Program-made: the position numbers and the translations under genes | Part shown: in pieces, positions 54,601-63,899 of the stretch | How positions within the stretch are numbered: the stretch's first letter is position 1 | How the letters are laid out: the number at the start of each line of letters is the position of its first letter | The notes under the pieces: generated by a model | Seen by the model: only the letters and a program-made list of their open reading frames with translations | Database searches by the model: none | What the model was told of the DNA's origin: nothing | DNA from: Bedellia somnulentella | Taxonomy: Eukaryota > Arthropoda > Insecta > Lepidoptera > Bedelliidae | DNA length: 64,000 bases | Direction: 5' to 3' | Assembly (NCBI GenBank): GCA_963576735.1 | Contig: OY755177.1 | Location: 9,052,001-9,116,000 of the forward strand

Positions 54601-57600
54601 CCTTGGCAATACTTGCTTTCTGAATAGTGTTCTTTATACTCTGCGGTAAGATACTTTTTTATTTATAAATATTTAATAAAACTGATTTATGGTTTTACAA
54701 ATTTTCAGTTAGCTTCCTTTAATAGTAACCCTATAAAAGACAGAGGTAAAATTAAACTTTGAGAAATTGAAGTAATATTCAAATGCAATGAATTCATAAT
54801 TCGCCATACAAAGAATGAATTAGTGTTCAGATTTAATAAATGTTTAATTTCCCAGGTATGCACCGAGGTTTCTACACAATCTTCACCATTTAGTAACAGA
54901 TCTTGCTAGTGTTGAGCAAAAACTTGGTAACATAAAACTAAAAAGTTCCTCCTTGGGGCGCAGTGCAGCTAGTTTTGCTTCATCTGGTGCTCGATCTTTC
55001 AGCAACAAAGATTTGCTGTCACTAGGCCAATCTGATAATTTCACTGGGAAAACAAAAATACAGGTCAGGAGTCTTTCTTCATAATATGCTTTTTAGAATA
55101 GCCCTACAAGTTATACCAATTGTACAGTGTGTGATAGGAGGGTCTTTCTTAGAAGGCCAAATCTTTCAAATTATCAATGGCTTAGCCACTTCATTTGAGT
55201 GGGGATGATAATAAAATAAGTGTTTTGTTGGGATGGGTTTTTGCCTCATTTTCTACCCCCACTCCTTAGTCACCTCATTCAACACCCACAGAAATAAGAT
55301 AGGATAGTGATATCAGTATTATTTACTAGAGAAGGGCAATCACGAGCGGTGTTTAAACTAGTTATCGCGTGCGATAAAGCAGCCATCTCTTACGCACTTA
55401 CTTAGTATCGTATACTGCCATCTCATTCTAACCGTTATCGTGTCGATAAAATAGCGCTCGTGCTTGCCCTACTGGTAGTACTTATTTGTCAAATTGAAAT
55501 TTCCACATTGTGGTTAACTATCTACTTTTTGTAATGCCTGCTATTCATCCCAAAACAAGCCTGCTATATAAACCCACCTGCCAAAGGAAAGGTATTATTT
55601 TGACCATGATATTGTTAGTCAATTAGCTATGTCTATGTAGTATTGGCTTAGCCCATTTCTCCTCATAGGTTTTTTTTTACATACATACATATACTCACGC
55701 CATTAGTTCCCATTGGGGTAGGCAGAGACTATCGATCGCCACTTCGTATGATCCTGACAAACCTCTCTAGCTTCGTTTACATCCATCTATCTCTTCATAC
55801 ATGCTCTTTTATTCTTCATACTTCGGACGCCTGCCTTTTTGAGCACACTCTCAATTTGTGTTCTCCGTGGTCGTCCTCTACTAACATTACCATCCACACT
55901 AGCTCTATAGATCCCTTTTATCTCAACATTCCTTTTTCTATCTTTCTTACAATGTCATGTTTTTAATGATAAGAATAAGAGTTTTAGGTTTCTGAAGTGT
56001 TTTTCATGTTATTTACTTTTTTACTAATCATCTTATAAAAGTGGCTGAGCGATTTCTAGTTCTCAAGCTCTCTTCCCTTTTGCGGTGTACAATTCCGTGA
56101 GAATACATTGAGCAAATTAATACTTCCAGATAGCAACTGAGCGACTTCACGAGACATATGCTAGTTTAAGAGCTGCCGAGACAAAGTGTTTGAACAGTAG
56201 CTCACCTGATGCTACTCCTGAACCATTTGCTGCTGATGCGTTCCTTAGTGCATTGCGAGAGGTCAACTCTACTTTTGAAGGTTTAAAAAATCATTGTATA
56301 TTTTGTAATTGTATTAGAATTTTGATCGTTTTGTAAGTATTAATAATGGTGAGAAGACTGGTGAAGACTACCGGCGTCATTATATACTGAAAGCTTACAT
56401 AAGAGAGGCTCGCAAAACCACCAGTGTATGAAGAGAAGGGGAGAACATAAAAATCAAGTTTAGAACGATAATGCAATAAGATTCTCAAGGTCTCAACTTA
56501 TCGTTAACTTAATATGCGTATTTTTTTAAGATAAAACACTGAATGGAATAAATTTCATGGAATGAATGGAATGTATTTTAATAAAATTCCAGGTAACAGA
56601 CAGCAAGACGCACATGAGTTACTAATATGTATCCTAAACAACATTCGGGAGACATGCCGGGCGCTCAGTGTGCGAGCGAGTCGACTGCAACTACACGAAA
56701 ATGGTGATAGGTTCGTCAATTTCTTACTTATTTCATTTTTTAATTATATACATACATATATTCACGGCTAAATATCCCTAGAAAGGATAGCCAGAGCTTC
56801 AGCCACTTTTGGAATATGAGTGGGGTGAAGATTGTAAATAAAGTTGCAGTAATCATTGGTGATGGGTCTCCAACCGCATCGCCCAACAGCTTCTTTAAAA
56901 GAAAACCCTCTACGACACCGACTTGTAGAAATGGGGTAGTGTTATTATAAGCATACATAATTTATTTGTGCCATTGGTTGCCACCGGGGTAGGCAGAAAA
57001 TATTAATCGCGTCTTAGTACAATCCTGGCAAACCTCTTAAATAAAATATCAAGTATCTGAAATCATCTAGCGTATAATATTAATTCTACTCTTATGACAT
57101 TTTTCTTGCTCTTTGAGGTTCCTGACAACGGTGCTGTTGATATTTACATGTAGGGGTTTACATCATCCCTTCTTCATTTTTCGTTCTTACCTTTTCCTCA
57201 AGAAACTTACCATTTAAATGCTTTCTAGATATTTAAACAAAATACCTATTAACAAATAGCATTCTAAACATAATCAACTTCGATACTTTACCTCAAACCA
57301 TTTTCAGCAACGGCATAGGTCGTCAACCATCACCCGAAGGTGATTCGAGCAAGTTGTCGTCTTTGCGCAAATCGTGGAAGAAGCGCAAAGAACCTAAAAC
57401 GTTAGAAAGGCGAGTTCCAATAGAAGACCGAAGTCCTTCGCCGGTAGCTGAGCCTCTGAATCAGCGTGCTCCAGGGTGGGACTTTGTTGCTGATGATTTC
57501 GAAGGTATGCGTGGAGAATATTTTTGGGAACGTAACAATGAAATTTGAGTACTAGTTTTACTTTAATTATTGGAAAAGGCTCAACCTGTAATATTAGTTT

Positions 57601-60600
57601 CTTACCAAATTTTTCTGCTTCCTTTTCCCAAAAATGACGTAAATTCTAATTCTCCTAAACGGATTAACCGATCTCTACCAAACTTTGCATGATAGCATCG
57701 AATAACCAGGTTGCGAAGAAGAGTTCTTTCAACAAAATGTTACTATTGAGAAATAATGACCCTTAAAACTTGCTACTTCGCTCCAATTTGGCATCGCGAA
57801 GCATTCATGCCCTCTTAGTATGTATAATAGCTGCTTGGTGGTTCTTTATGATGTTAACTACAATTTCTTGTACTTACTTCCATAAATGTTTTACCTCACT
57901 ATTATATTTAATCTCAATTATTATTGCTATGTTTAAAGAGACTCTTTCTGCAGTCATACTGTTTAAACAGTTTTGCAGGATATTGTAACTGCTATATTAT
58001 TGTAAATTTGTAATAAATAAATTTGGGTCAGCCGCCAATCTATTGCTACGCAGGGTATGGCTTGTGACAACTTTTTATATTTTATTTTTGTTTAGTTTAG
58101 TTTTTCATGTTTTTAGTTTTATGTTCACTGTGTAGCAATGAATACATGTGTTTCTTATCTTATTTTAATAATAAACAATAAATAAATAAGTGACGCTCAT
58201 AATGGCGTAGGTACCATGGTGATGCGCACCACGTGCATGGAGTGCGAGACGGTCCGCTCGCACTCGCAGGCGATGTGCGACGTGTGCGTGCCCGTGCTCG
58301 AGGACGGCGAGCCGGACGCGGCCGAGCCGTTCCGAGCCGCCGCGCTCGCTACCGAGTATCTGCGCGACCAGAATAAGGTTACTATCTGTTTTTATCCATG
58401 TCGGCCTACCTTTTAGTACATACATACATACATATACTCACGGCTATAAATCCCTAGATATGGTAGCCAGAGCTAAGGAATGAGAAATTCCTCAGCCACC
58501 TTTGGAAAGTTGGGTTGGGGAAACATGGTAAAATAAAGGTTGTTGGTGATGGGTCTCCAACAGCATCACCCAAAAATCTCTTTAAAGCCCCAATACCGTT
58601 AGTCGCCTCTTACGTACACCCACCAGAAGAAATGGGGTGGTGCTATTCTAAGCCGACACTACACAGCTACCACCTTTTAGTACGCTCTCTATTTAATCTT
58701 AACTTGTCCTAGGTGGATTGTGGTCCTAGCTGTTTAGTGCCGGCTTAGAATGTCGCTACCCCTTTCTACCCACGGGTGTTGTAAGAGGCAACTAAGGGGG
58801 TATTAGGGCTTTTTATTGGATTTTTGGGCGATGCGGTTGGAGACCCATCACCAAAAACCTTTATTTTACCGCCTTTTCCCCACTCAACTCCCAAAAGTGG
58901 CTGAGCAATTTTTAATTCCCTAGCTCTGGCTACCCCTTCTAGCAATTTATAGCCGTGAGTATATGTATGTATGTATGTTGTCCTAGGTGTATATCGCAAT
59001 AACTTGTGCTATAGTTTTTGATATATAAGTAAAACAATTGTATACTCTTGTAGCTGACTTTTATTGAATTAATTATAAGTTCTAACACAGCGAAGCAATA
59101 TTGGCCATGACAGTATAGCGGATATGGAAGAACAGTGTCACCAACACATAAAAATAGAAAAGTATTACATTGCTACCAACACCCCCTCTCAATGTAATAC
59201 ACCCTTACAGTCACATATTTATTTAACTTATTCATACAACCCACAGTTTTTAATAAATCTTAACAGTAAATTTTTATTTAATGCTTTTGTAAACATATCT
59301 GCTGTCTGGTCTTCAGTTTTAATATATTTTAACACTACTTTTCCACACTTAATCAACTCTTTAATGAAATGATATCTAATATCAATATGTTTTAGTCTTT
59401 TGACACTTTCAGTGTTTGCTACCATTATAGCACTCTGATTGTCACAAAATATTGTGACAGGACACACTTTAACAATATTAAAATCTTTAAGCAAGTTAAT
59501 CAACCAACAGGCTTCGCTAGAAGCCATACTTATAGCTATGTACTCTGACTCGGTAGAAGACAGACTGACACTGGCCTGTTTTTTAGAAGACCAAGAAATT
59601 AAGCAATCTGCAAACTTAAAACAATAACCAGTTGTTGACTTTCTATCCTTCAAGTCTCCTCCCCAATTTGCATCACAATATCCCACTAATACATTGCTAG
59701 TACATTTGTAGACAAGTTTGTAATTTATTGTATGTTTTACATATCTTAATACTCTCTTTAAGGCAGTTAATAAGACATTATTTGCATTATTTTGATATCT
59801 GCTCAAAATTGACACAGCAATACACAAATCAGGCCTTGTTCCTAATACAGCATAAGACAAGCAACCTATAATTTTTCTACATTTATTTTCAATGTTTTTA
59901 TCAATCACAGAATCATTGTTATCTTTAAATAATTTAGTGTCAAAGTTCAGATCCATTGGTGTACATATTTGTTTACAATCTTGCATATCAAATTTTTGTA
60001 ATACATTTTCTAAATATTCTTTTTGATTAAGCTCAGTGATCCCTGTACCTAAATCTTGTTTTATATGAATACCTAAGAAGTTTGAAACTAAGCCCAAATC
60101 TTTCATTTTAAATTCTTTATTTAATAGTGACTTAAGGTCACAAATATGCTCTTGATTATTTCCAAATATTAATAAATCATCAACATACTGTAAAACATAT
60201 GTTCGGGCATCACCTTCACATTTAGTGTACAGACAAGAATCACTTTTTGATTTTACAAAACCTTCTTTCTTAATTACTGAATTAAATTTGTCATTCCAGT
60301 ATTTTGGTGATTTTTTTAACCCATACAAAGATTTTTTTAATTTAACAATATTTTTATCACCGCAATATGCACCCTCTGGCAATTCTAAATACACTTTTTC
60401 ATCAATATCTCCATATAGGAAGGCACCTGTTACATCCATTTGATTGATCGGTAAATTTAATTTTGTTGCTATACAAACAAATAACCTGAATGTTGACAAT
60501 TTAGCTACTGGTGCATATAAATCACATAGTTCCATAGTATCACACTGCTCAAAACCTCTTGCAACTAATCTTGCTTTATATTCTACATTATTATTAGAGT

Positions 60601-63600
60601 TTTTGATTTTAAATACCCATCTACTACTAACCGTCTTTTCAGTTACAGGTTCCTCACAAACACTCCAAGTATTATTTTCTTTAAGTGTATTCAATTCTCT
60701 CTGCATTGCTTCTTTCCATTTACTTGCATCATTCCGTTGCATGGCATCTTGGTAAGTCTTTGGTTCATTTCCCTCCACATAGACATGATGACACTTGTAA
60801 AATGAAGTCTGTTTCCTGATTCGATTACTCTTCTCCCGCGTCTGTATCACTCCATTATCAACTTCAGCTTCTTGAACTTCAGCTTTCTCTCTGTTTTTAG
60901 GTAGCTCTTGACTAGTGTCTGTCATCTCCTCAACTGTAGTGTCCAGCATAACTAATCGCTCCTTCTGTTTTTCACCTTTTTCTAGAAATATGACATCTCT
61001 TTTTACCTCAACAGTATTCTTTTCTGAGAAGAATATCCTGTAGCCCTTGACATTTTCCTCGTAGCCAACCATGACTGCTTTCTCCCCTTTAGGATCCCAT
61101 TTCCTCCTCTTTTCCTTTGGAACATGGACATACACAGGATTTCCAAAGATTTTAAGGCCCGTTATGTCAAATTGTTTACCTGTCCATGTTTCATATGGAG
61201 TCTTTCCAGTTTCATTGCTTTTACTTGTTCTGTTTAGTACATATGCTGCAGTATGCACAGCTTCTGCCCACAGCTTTTTAGGTAGACCTGCTGCGCACAA
61301 CATTGTACGTGCTGCTTCTATTAGAGTTCTATTCTCTCGCTCCGCCTTGCCATTTTGTTCAGGAGTATATGGCACCGTGGTTTGATGGGTTATTCCACGT
61401 TTCTCAAACAAATGTTGAACTTCCTTGTTGACGAACTCTAATCCATTATCACTTCTAAAACACAGTACTTTGTTTTTGGTTACATTTTCAGCTTTGTACA
61501 GAAAGTTCTCAATACACTTCTTAACTTCATCTTTGCCTTTAACAAAGTACACTGATCTGTAGTTAGAGAAGTCATCTTTTAGAATTACGAAGTATCTAGA
61601 TCCTCCCACCGACGGCACCTCCATAGGTCCGCACGTATCTGCATGTATCAACTCACATGGCCTACTCGTTTTATTTTCACTAGCACTGAAAGGCAAACGA
61701 TGTATTTTGCCCTCCAAGCAACCCTCACACTTAAAGTCAGAGTCTTTTACTTCAATGTTATTGTTTTTTAGCACCATTCTCACATACTGTAGGTTTTGAT
61801 GAGCAAGTTTTTCGTGCCACTCTTTAAGTCCAGATTTCACTTCAGTCGCGTTCGCTACCTCACATTTATAACGCACGTCCATATAGTACATGTCTCCGTT
61901 ACGATTCGCTACGGCACTCACAATATTTTCTTTGTAGAATTTACACAAGTTGTTGTCCATTTTGACAACATAACCTCTCTCTGTAGCGCATTTGACAGAT
62001 AACAGGTTTGTTTTCAATTTCGGAACGAAAAGAACATTGTCAATAGTTGTATTCACCCATCCGCGGCCGTTGTAAACTTGCACCGCCATCTGTCCACAAC
62101 CAAGCGCACTAATCTCCTCGCCATTTCCAACTATCACTGTTTTGTTGTTCAACGATCTAAATGTAGCAAATAAGTTACGATCACGACACATATGTTGGCT
62201 AGCGCCCGAGTCCACTAACCACTTAGATTCTTGCACATTACTATTTGAGTTCATCACCATAAATGCATTACTCGTACTGTCTTTTTCCCGATTCCTTTTG
62301 AAGTAGCACTCACTTTTAGTATGCCCCATTTTTTTACAGTAATAACACTTTTTAACCGGTCTATTATCATGTCCCGAGCCCTTGTTTTGGTTACATTCAC
62401 TTTGATAGTGTCCTAGTTTATTGCACTTATAACACTTAATGTTTTTCTTAGCTAAAAACGCTGATGCTGAAGAGTTCTGAGGCTCCTTTTCGTTAATACG
62501 CTCTTCTTCAATCAACAATCTCGCGACAAGATTTTCTAACGTTTGTTTCTCGTCCGGCGCAGACTCCCACGCCGATACAAAATGTTTATAGGCTTCTGGA
62601 AGGGACATTAACACTTTCGTTATTACGAATTTTTCTGAAATTGCTTCTCCCATTTGTTTGAGCTGGTTTCTTAATTCTTCTATTTTTGATAAGTACGTAG
62701 ACATCGCCGTGCCCTCCTCGTACTTGTATTGGAAGAAACGTTGTTGTACGATATGTATACTTGTTTCGGATTTTTGCTCATATACGCTTGCAAGTTTTCG
62801 CCACATTTCGGCTGACGTGGTACATGTTATGATATGCATCATCACGCTTTCTGACATTCTTGTAACAATCCATGATTGAGCCTTCGCGTCTTTTCTTTCC
62901 CATGCAGCCTTCTCAACCGCCTGCTCTGGTTTCACACTGCTTCCGTCTGTCACTTCCAATAAGCCTTGACTCCGTAACAAAACGACGGTTTGGAATTTCC
63001 AAATATTCCAATTGGATGTTCCCTCGAGCTTAATGTGCGTCTGGAGTTTCAAAGAATTGTCGTCTGCCATCTTCCTGTCTGTTCGTCCCGCCCTTGCTTC
63101 AATCACTCGCAAGTTTTATTTTTTTCTTCCCGCGTGCCGGTTTCTAACCTCAACCACACGATCTTCACTTTTCGACGAAAAACAGTTTTGATTGTTTTAC
63201 TTCTTCTAGAATTATGTGCCTGGGCCCATAACCTTTTGATATATAAGTAAAACAATCGTATACTCTTGTAGCTGACTTTTATTGAATTAATTATAAGTTC
63301 TAACACAGCGAAGCAATATTGGCCATGACAGTATAGCGGATATGGAAGAACAGTGTCACCAACACATAAAAATAGAAAAGTATTACATTGCTACCAACAA
63401 TAGTTTTTAAAAAAGCACTTCTAGAAGAAATACATATTTGAAATCATCACAATACATATTTTGAGAGTGTGTACATTGCAAACAAAAAAAAACTTATATA
63501 ATAAGTCAATCGAATGGAAAGAAAGTTAGTAAACATTTATTTATTGCTGCAGAACAAAACTCTACTTGCCCAAGTAGGCACAAACATATTTATTAACGCC

Positions 63601-63860
63601 CAAATAACTAAGAGAGAAAAACGTAAGATATACATCTACTACTTTATGTTCAAACAGTACTGGTGCGGCCAATGCCTGCGCTACGTAGAAGCTCGTCGCG
63701 CCGCAGCCTACGCCAGGCTTCCTCGACTACTGGTCTTGCAACTGAAGAGGTTTGGAGGTGGCCTCACCAAGATCACGAAACATGCGCCCACTCCATTGGA
63801 GATGCCTTGTTTCTGTGAACCTTGCGCGAAAAGACCGCCAGATCAGCCATCGCTGCATAG
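51398..63860 (+). CDS. Usp1: USP1-like ubiquitin-specific protease, 8 exons, 3' end beyond the window
   Basis: Cysteine deubiquitinase. USP1, with its WD40 partner UAF1/WDR48, removes mono-ubiquitin from PCNA and FANCD2 in the nucleus to end DNA-damage tolerance and Fanconi signalling. Coding exons: 51398-51668, 54459-54645, 54856-55063, 56130-56280, 56593-56710, 57308-57504, 58211-58377, 63658-63860; all junctions are GT-AG and keep frame, giving ~500 residues. Diagnostic blocks: Cys box 'LSNLGNTCFLNSVLYTLRY', 'LHETYASLRAAE', 'LREVNSTFEG' with 'QQDAHELLICILNNIRETC', the zinc-binding pair C..C in 'TCMEC' and 'YWCGQC', 'LPRLLVLQLKRF' and 'GGGLTKITKHAPTPLEM', in USP1 order. The catalytic His/Asp exon should lie to the right. 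Introns hold many transposons, including an intact copia. The ATG follows a splice-like AG at 51385-51386, so an upstream 5' UTR exon is likely. Confidence 0.9.
51735..51960 (+). repeat. tRNA-headed SINE in Usp1 intron 1
   Basis: 'tgtagctgagtggatgggtg' (A-box-like) and 'ttgcgagtttgattactgc' (B-box-like), followed by 'gatgttatttgtatgtttcg'. Old and diverged. Confidence 0.5.
52895..53060 (+). repeat. SINE B body fragment
   Basis: 'tttatcatagttgttaatgg', 'tgagggaaaacattatgagg' and 'aacccacatggct' match SINE B (compare 2170-2220); the tRNA-like head is lost. Confidence 0.6.
53082..53215. repeat. repeat D copy
   Basis: 'ttcccactgaggtaggcaga', 'ctggcaaacctccttagctt' and 'acatccatcaatg' match 55680-55965. 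A dispersed family of unknown origin. Confidence 0.6.
53546..54293. mobile_element. 748-bp fold-back element with ~230-bp near-perfect inverted repeats
   Basis: The ends GTGTCCCTCAAGCCATAATC are identical on both strands; the arms (53546 to about 53785 and about 54060 to 54293) differ at about three positions by eye. A perfect 8-bp duplication CAATAACA flanks it (53538-53545, 54294-54301). The motif CAAGCCATAATCCT occurs seven times: at each tip, as a back-to-back palindrome inside each arm, and once in the centre (near 53958). Non-coding. The 8-bp duplication fits hAT or P; family unknown. It lies in Usp1 intron 1. Confidence 0.9.
54459..54645 (+). CDS. Usp1: Usp1 exon 2, catalytic Cys box
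   Basis: Acceptor 'tttaattttag' at 54458, donor ctgcg|gtaag. It encodes 'LSNLGNTCFLNSVLYTLR' with the nucleophilic Cys in 'GNTC'. Phase 1 to 2. Confidence 0.9.
54856..55063 (+). CDS. Usp1: Usp1 exon 3
   Basis: Acceptor 'aatttcccag', donor cag|gtcagg. It encodes 'YAPRFLHNLHHLVTDLASVE' followed by a Ser-rich insert ('SSSLGRSAASFASSGARSFS'), which occupies the variable stretch of USP1 after the Cys box. Confidence 0.9.
55140..55318 (-). repeat. diverged SINE A
   Basis: 'gcttagccacttcatttgag', 'gggatgggtttttgcctcat' and 'tagtcacctcattcaacacc' follow SINE A in reverse. Confidence 0.5.
55333..55470. mobile_element. 138-bp MITE candidate
   Basis: Ends AGGGCAATCACGAGCG and, reversed, AGGGCAAGCACGAGCG differ at one of 16 bases. 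The interior pairs partly (gttatcgcgtgcgataaa, ccgttatcgtgtcgataa). Flanks 'actagaga' and 'actggtag' may be a worn 8-bp duplication. In Usp1 intron 3. Confidence 0.6.
55680..55965. repeat. repeat D copy
   Basis: 'cattggggtaggcagagact', 'gatcctgacaaacctctcta', 'gtttacatccatctatctct'. The longest copy here; it begins with a SINE-A-like 'acatacatatactcacg'. Possibly the 3' end of a LINE in reverse. Confidence 0.6.
56035..56112 (+). repeat. SINE A tail fragment
   Basis: 'aaaagtggctgagcgatttc', 'tagttctcaagctct' and 'tccgtgagaatac' just upstream of exon 4. Confidence 0.5.
56130..56280 (+). CDS. Usp1: Usp1 exon 4
   Basis: Acceptor 'aatacttccag', donor gaag|gttta. It encodes 'IATERLHETYASLRAAETK' and 'FLSALREVNSTFEG', close to the USP1 blocks before the QQDAHE motif. 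Confidence 0.9.
56593..56710 (+). CDS. Usp1: Usp1 exon 5, QQDAHE box
   Basis: Acceptor 'aaaattccag', donor gatag|gttcg. It encodes 'NRQQDAHELLICILNNIRET', the conserved Q/H box that helps shape the catalytic site. Phase 1 to 2. Confidence 0.9.
56744..56955 (-). repeat. SINE A copy, partly deleted
   Basis: 'tatacatacatatattcacg', 'gggtctccaaccgcatcgcc' and 'gaaatggggtagtgttatta' in reverse order. A repeat D fragment (ccaccggggtaggcagaaa) follows to about 57035. Confidence 0.75.
57308..57504 (+). CDS. Usp1: Usp1 exon 6
   Basis: Acceptor 'accattttcag', donor gaag|gtatgc. It encodes a basic, charged insert ('SLRKSWKKRKEPKTLERRVP') and then 'GWDFVADDFEG', which leads into the zinc-binding subdomain. 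The insert has a bipartite-NLS-like basic cluster (inference). Confidence 0.85.
57505..58210 (+). other. Usp1 intron 6
   Basis: AT-rich 706-bp intron; no clear element seen. Confidence 0.5.
58211..58377 (+). CDS. Usp1: Usp1 exon 7, zinc-binding CxxC
   Basis: Acceptor 'ataatggcgtag' (poor pyrimidine tract), donor aataag|gttac. It encodes 'TMVMRTTCMECETVRSHSQA' (first zinc CxxC) and 'CDVCVPVLEDGE'. Codon third positions are strongly GC-rich, unlike the other exons. Confidence 0.9.
58420..58671 (-). mobile_element. SINE A, reference copy 1
   Basis: Complete, bounded by a perfect 12-bp duplication ACCTTTTAGTAC at 58408-58419 and 58672-58683, which fixes the ends: tail (catacata)n, head '...gacactacacagctacc'. 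In Usp1 intron 7. Confidence 0.95.
58716..58977 (+). mobile_element. SINE A, reference copy 2
   Basis: Complete, bounded by a perfect 12-bp duplication TTGTCCTAGGTG at 58704-58715 and 58978-58989. The head starts 'gattgtggtcctagctgttt' and the tail ends 'atatgtatgtatgtatg'. 'gcggttggagaccc' in the middle resembles a pol III B box, but no clear A box is seen. Confidence 0.95.
59016..59181 (-). repeat. copia 3' LTR
   Basis: 166 bp, running on the minus strand from TGTTGGTAGC to ...TATATCAAAA. The region before it is the polypurine tract. Confidence 0.9.
59182..59190 (-). promoter_or_regulatory. polypurine tract of copia
   Basis: On the minus strand GAGAGGGGG directly abuts the 3' LTR; it is the expected plus-strand primer site. 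Confidence 0.8.
59228..63112 (-). CDS. copia Gag-Pol polyprotein, intact 1294 residues
   Basis: Makes the capsid, protease, integrase and RT/RNase H for an intracellular retrotransposition cycle. Gag has a UBN2-type capsid core (about 30-200) and two zinc knuckles, 'CYKCNKLGHYQSEC' (227-240) and 'CYYCKKMGHTKSEC' (256-269). Protease: 'WLVDSGASQHM' (D301). Integrase: HHCC (H433, H438, C462, C465) and DDE D492, D555, E591. RT of the RVT_2 type, about 805-1050: 'QMDVTGAFLYG', 'SLYGLKKSP' and catalytic 'YVDDL' (976-980). RNase H from 'GYCDANWGG' (D1147) with 'SSTESEY', ending 'DMFTKAL'. Integrase precedes RT, the copia order. The frame opens at 63112, but the Met at 63070 ('MADDNS') is as likely a start. 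No frameshift between Gag and Pol and no inactivating change seen. Confidence 0.95.
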   Translation of the reverse strand: MRVIEARAGRTDRKMADDNSLKLQTHIKLEGTSNWNIWKFQTVVLLRSQGLLEVTDGSSVKPEQAVEKAAWERKDAKAQSWIVTRMSESVMMHIITCTTSAEMWRKLASVYEQKSETSIHIVQQRFFQYKYEEGTAMSTYLSKIEELRNQLKQMGEAISEKFVITKVLMSLPEAYKHFVSAWESAPDEKQTLENLVARLLIEEERINEKEPQNSSASAFLAKKNIKCYKCNKLGHYQSECNQNKGSGHDNRPVKKCYYCKKMGHTKSECYFKRNREKDSTSNAFMVMNSNSNVQESKWLVDSGASQHMCRDRNLFATFRSLNNKTVIVGNGEEISALGCGQMAVQVYNGRGWVNTTIDNVLFVPKLKTNLLSVKCATERGYVVKMDNNLCKFYKENIVSAVANRNGDMYYMDVRYKCEVANATEVKSGLKEWHEKLAHQNLQYVRMVLKNNNIEVKDSDFKCEGCLEGKIHRLPFSASENKTSRPCELIHADTCGPMEVPSVGGSRYFVILKDDFSNYRSVYFVKGKDEVKKCIENFLYKAENVTKNKVLCFRSDNGLEFVNKEVQHLFEKRGITHQTTVPYTPEQNGKAERENRTLIEAARTMLCAAGLPKKLWAEAVHTAAYVLNRTSKSNETGKTPYETWTGKQFDITGLKIFGNPVYVHVPKEKRRKWDPKGEKAVMVGYEENVKGYRIFFSEKNTVEVKRDVIFLEKGEKQKERLVMLDTTVEEMTDTSQELPKNREKAEVQEAEVDNGVIQTREKSNRIRKQTSFYKCHHVYVEGNEPKTYQDAMQRNDASKWKEAMQRELNTLKENNTWSVCEEPVTEKTVSSRWVFKIKNSNNNVEYKARLVARGFEQCDTMELCDLYAPVAKLSTFRLFVCIATKLNLPINQMDVTGAFLYGDIDEKVYLELPEGAYCGDKNIVKLKKSLYGLKKSPKYWNDKFNSVIKKEGFVKSKSDSCLYTKCEGDARTYVLQYVDDLLIFGNNQEHICDLKSLLNKEFKMKDLGLVSNFLGIHIKQDLGTGITELNQKEYLENVLQKFDMQDCKQICTPMDLNFDTKLFKDNNDSVIDKNIENKCRKIIGCLSYAVLGTRPDLCIAVSILSRYQNNANNVLLTALKRVLRYVKHTINYKLVYKCTSNVLVGYCDANWGGDLKDRKSTTGYCFKFADCLISWSSKKQASVSLSSTESEYIAISMASSEACWLINLLKDFNIVKVCPVTIFCDNQSAIMVANTESVKRLKHIDIRYHFIKELIKCGKVVLKYIKTEDQTADMFTKALNKNLLLRFIKNCGLYE
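63219..63233 (-). promoter_or_regulatory. primer binding site (initiator tRNA-Met half)
   Basis: On the minus strand GGTTATGGGCCCAGG directly follows the 5' LTR. It is complementary to the anticodon-stem region of initiator tRNA-Met, the half-tRNA priming known for Drosophila copia, not the usual 3' CCA-end priming. Confidence 0.8.
63234..63399 (-). repeat. copia 5' LTR
   Basis: 166 bp, identical to the 3' LTR except at one base. It carries the element promoter on the minus strand; 'aataaa' (minus strand 'caataaaagtcag') may serve as its polyA signal. Confidence 0.9.
63658..63860 (+). CDS. Usp1: Usp1 exon 8, second zinc CxxC and LKRF box
   Basis: Acceptor 'atgttcaaacag', donor catag|gttgg; phase 0 to 2. 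It encodes 'YWCGQCLRYVEARR' (second zinc pair), 'LPRLLVLQLKRFGGGLTKIT' and 'APTPLEMPCF', matching the USP1 region before the catalytic His. Unlike exons 1-6 it is GC-rich. Confidence 0.9.
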
Positions 63861-63899
63861 GTTGGTATATTCGTATTTAAAATCTTACTGATTTAAAGT

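Larger units (their letters stand above)
59016..63399 (-). mobile_element. complete Ty1/copia LTR retrotransposon, antisense in Usp1 intron 7
   Basis: 4384 bp: two 166-bp LTRs, a primer site, a polypurine tract and one intact Gag-Pol frame. A 5-bp duplication ATAGT lies at 59011-59015 and 63400-63404. The LTRs differ at one base (ttg/tcg near position 25), so insertion is recent on an evolutionary scale. Confidence 0.95.

Noticed and set aside
63103..63306. 67-residue frame overlapping the copia LTR
   Set aside because: It lies across LTR, PBS and leader; no similarity to any protein expected there.
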